Source of the DNA: Bacteroidota bacterium
GTDB lineage: Bacteria; Bacteroidota; Ignavibacteria; Ignavibacteriales; Melioribacteraceae
Length of the DNA stretch: 44,826 bases
Reading direction: 5' to 3'
Assembly (NCBI GenBank): GCA_021820065.1
Contig: JAKAEE010000024.1
Span: 1 to 44,826 of the forward strand
Part shown: positions 43,934-44,826 of the stretch, in pieces
Layout of the letters: every line of letters begins with the position of its first letter
Numbering within the stretch: the stretch's first letter is position 1
Position numbers and translations under genes: made by a program
Notes under the pieces: generated by a model
Database searches by the model: none
What the model saw: the letters and a program-made list of their open reading frames with translations, nothing else
Told to the model about the DNA's origin: nothing

Positions 43934-44826
43934 CTAATCCAGCTTCTTCTTTGTTTCGATTAATTTGTACGCTTCTACAATATCGCCGACTTTAATATCA
44001 TTGAAGTTTGAGATGCTCAAACCGCATTCGTAACCTTTTTCAACTTCGCGCACGTCATCTTTGAAACGCTTCAGCGAACCAAGCTCGCCTTCGTAAACTG
44101 CAATTCCGTCTCTAAACAATCGTACTTTGTTGCCGCGTGTAATTTTTCCATCTTGAACGTAGCAGCCGGCAATCGTTCCAACTTTTGGAGCTTTGAAAAT
44201 TTCCCTCACTTCAATAGTTGCAACAACTTCTTCGGATACAACCGGCGAAAGCATTCCTTCCAGCGCAGATTTAATTTCGTTGATTGCATCGTAGATAATA
44301 TTGTAAAGACGGATATCAACTTTTTCCTGCTCGGCTAACTTTCGTGCGTTGGTATTTGGGCGCACATGGAAACCAACGATAATCGCTCTCGATGCAGCCG
44401 CGAGCAGAACATCGCCTTCGGAAATGGCGCCGACACCTTTATGAATTACCTTTACGGAAACTTCTTGAGTCGTCAGCTTCATCAACGAATCGGATAGAGC
44501 TTCAATGGAACCGTCAACATCGCCTTTCACAATAACCGGCAATTCTTTGAACCCGCCGTGACTAATCTGGCTTGCGATTTCATCCAGCGTTATGTGACGG
44601 ACAAGACGATTATCTTGTTCACGTTTAATCTGCATTCGTTTCAAACTGATTTCACGCGCATCGCGCTCGGATTCCGCAACAGTAAAATTATCTCCCGCCT
44701 GCGGTGCGGATTCAAATCCAAGAACAAGAACCGGCGTAGAAGGACCGGCTTCAAAAACTTTTTTGCTTCGTTCGTCAAACATTGCACGCACACGTCCGTG
44801 CACAACGCCTGCTATGAACGGATCAC
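43934..44826 (-). CDS. infB: Translation initiation factor IF-2, C-terminal part (5' end beyond the window)
   Basis: The frame is open to the right edge (DPFIAGVVHGRVRAMFDE at the boundary), so the GTPase domain is outside. Visible parts are the end of domain II with the SGEPxxG-related loop region (PSTPVLVLGFESAPQAGDNF), domain III (LPVIVKGDVDGSIEALSDSL, VSVKVIHKGVGAISEGDVLL, FHVRPNTNARKLAEQEKVDI) and the C-terminal initiator-tRNA-binding domain (VGTIAGCYVQDGKITRGNKV, VREVEKGYECGLSISNFNDI). IF-2 brings fMet-tRNA to the 30S subunit. It is the first visible gene of the infB-rbfA-truB-ribF-rpsO-pnp cluster. Confidence 0.97.
   Translation of the reverse strand, partial: DPFIAGVVHGRVRAMFDERSKKVFEAGPSTPVLVLGFESAPQAGDNFTVAESERDAREISLKRMQIKREQDNRLVRHITLDEIASQISHGGFKELPVIVKGDVDGSIEALSDSLMKLTTQEVSVKVIHKGVGAISEGDVLLAAASRAIIVGFHVRPNTNARKLAEQEKVDIRLYNIIYDAINEIKSALEGMLSPVVSEEVVATIEVREIFKAPKVGTIAGCYVQDGKITRGNKVRLFRDGIAVYEGELGSLKRFKDDVREVEKGYECGLSISNFNDIKVGDIVEAYKLIETKKKLD

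Overview
The window looks like chromosomal DNA from the Ignavibacteria / Bacteroidota-Chlorobi group. The reasons are an FxQNYPNPFNP type IX secretion C-terminal sorting domain, moderate-to-low GC, housekeeping proteins of Bacteroidota type (RNase G with an acidic S1 insertion, RodZ, LolA, UppP) and a REP-associated transposase of Bacteroidota type. This placement rests on protein recognition, not on a database search. No rRNA, tRNA, CRISPR array, prophage or intact insertion sequence was seen.

Layout. Positions 1-8705 read on the + strand. They hold the 3' end of a secreted T9SS protein, then plsY-gpsA (phospholipid precursor synthesis), recG, and a compact operon of two paralogous D-Ala-D-Ala-ligase-like ATP-grasp enzymes, a GNAT acetyltransferase and a lysine-2,3-aminomutase-like radical SAM enzyme. 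A strong hairpin terminator follows. The strand-switch region (8706-9211) holds a decayed REP-associated tyrosine transposase (RAYT) bracketed by two near-identical palindromes. From 9212 to the right edge every gene lies on the - strand, so the operons are transcribed right to left.

In transcription order, the - strand begins with the translation and RNA-metabolism cluster infB(partial)-rbfA-truB-ribF-rpsO-pnp, then dusB, rng, a transaldolase-like fsa, gcvT, comB, ftsK, lolA, a flippase-like membrane protein, an outer-membrane barrel, uppP, a cyclophilin lipoprotein, holA, an ECF sigma factor with its presumed membrane anti-sigma factor, rpmE, rsmB, rodZ, ligA, a short glycosyltransferase-9-like protein, a STAS protein, a 7TM-HD phosphodiesterase, a Xer recombinase, a SPOR lipoprotein, an MsbA-like exporter, an O-antigen-ligase-like protein carrying a beta-propeller, a GT2 glycosyltransferase, nadK and a thioredoxin-like protein.

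The genes fall into envelope construction (plsY, gpsA, uppP, lolA, msbA, waaL-like, GT2, rodZ, SPOR lipoprotein), chromosome maintenance (recG, ligA, holA, ftsK, xer) and translation / RNA turnover (infB to rng). The strongest candidate for an undescribed system is the ATP-grasp/ATP-grasp/GNAT/KamA operon (about 4.87-8.71 kb). It has the parts expected for making an N-acylated, beta-amino-acid-containing dipeptide-like molecule, but no product can be read from sequence alone. The second most interesting item is the O-antigen-ligase-like protein with a beta-propeller built into its periplasmic loop.
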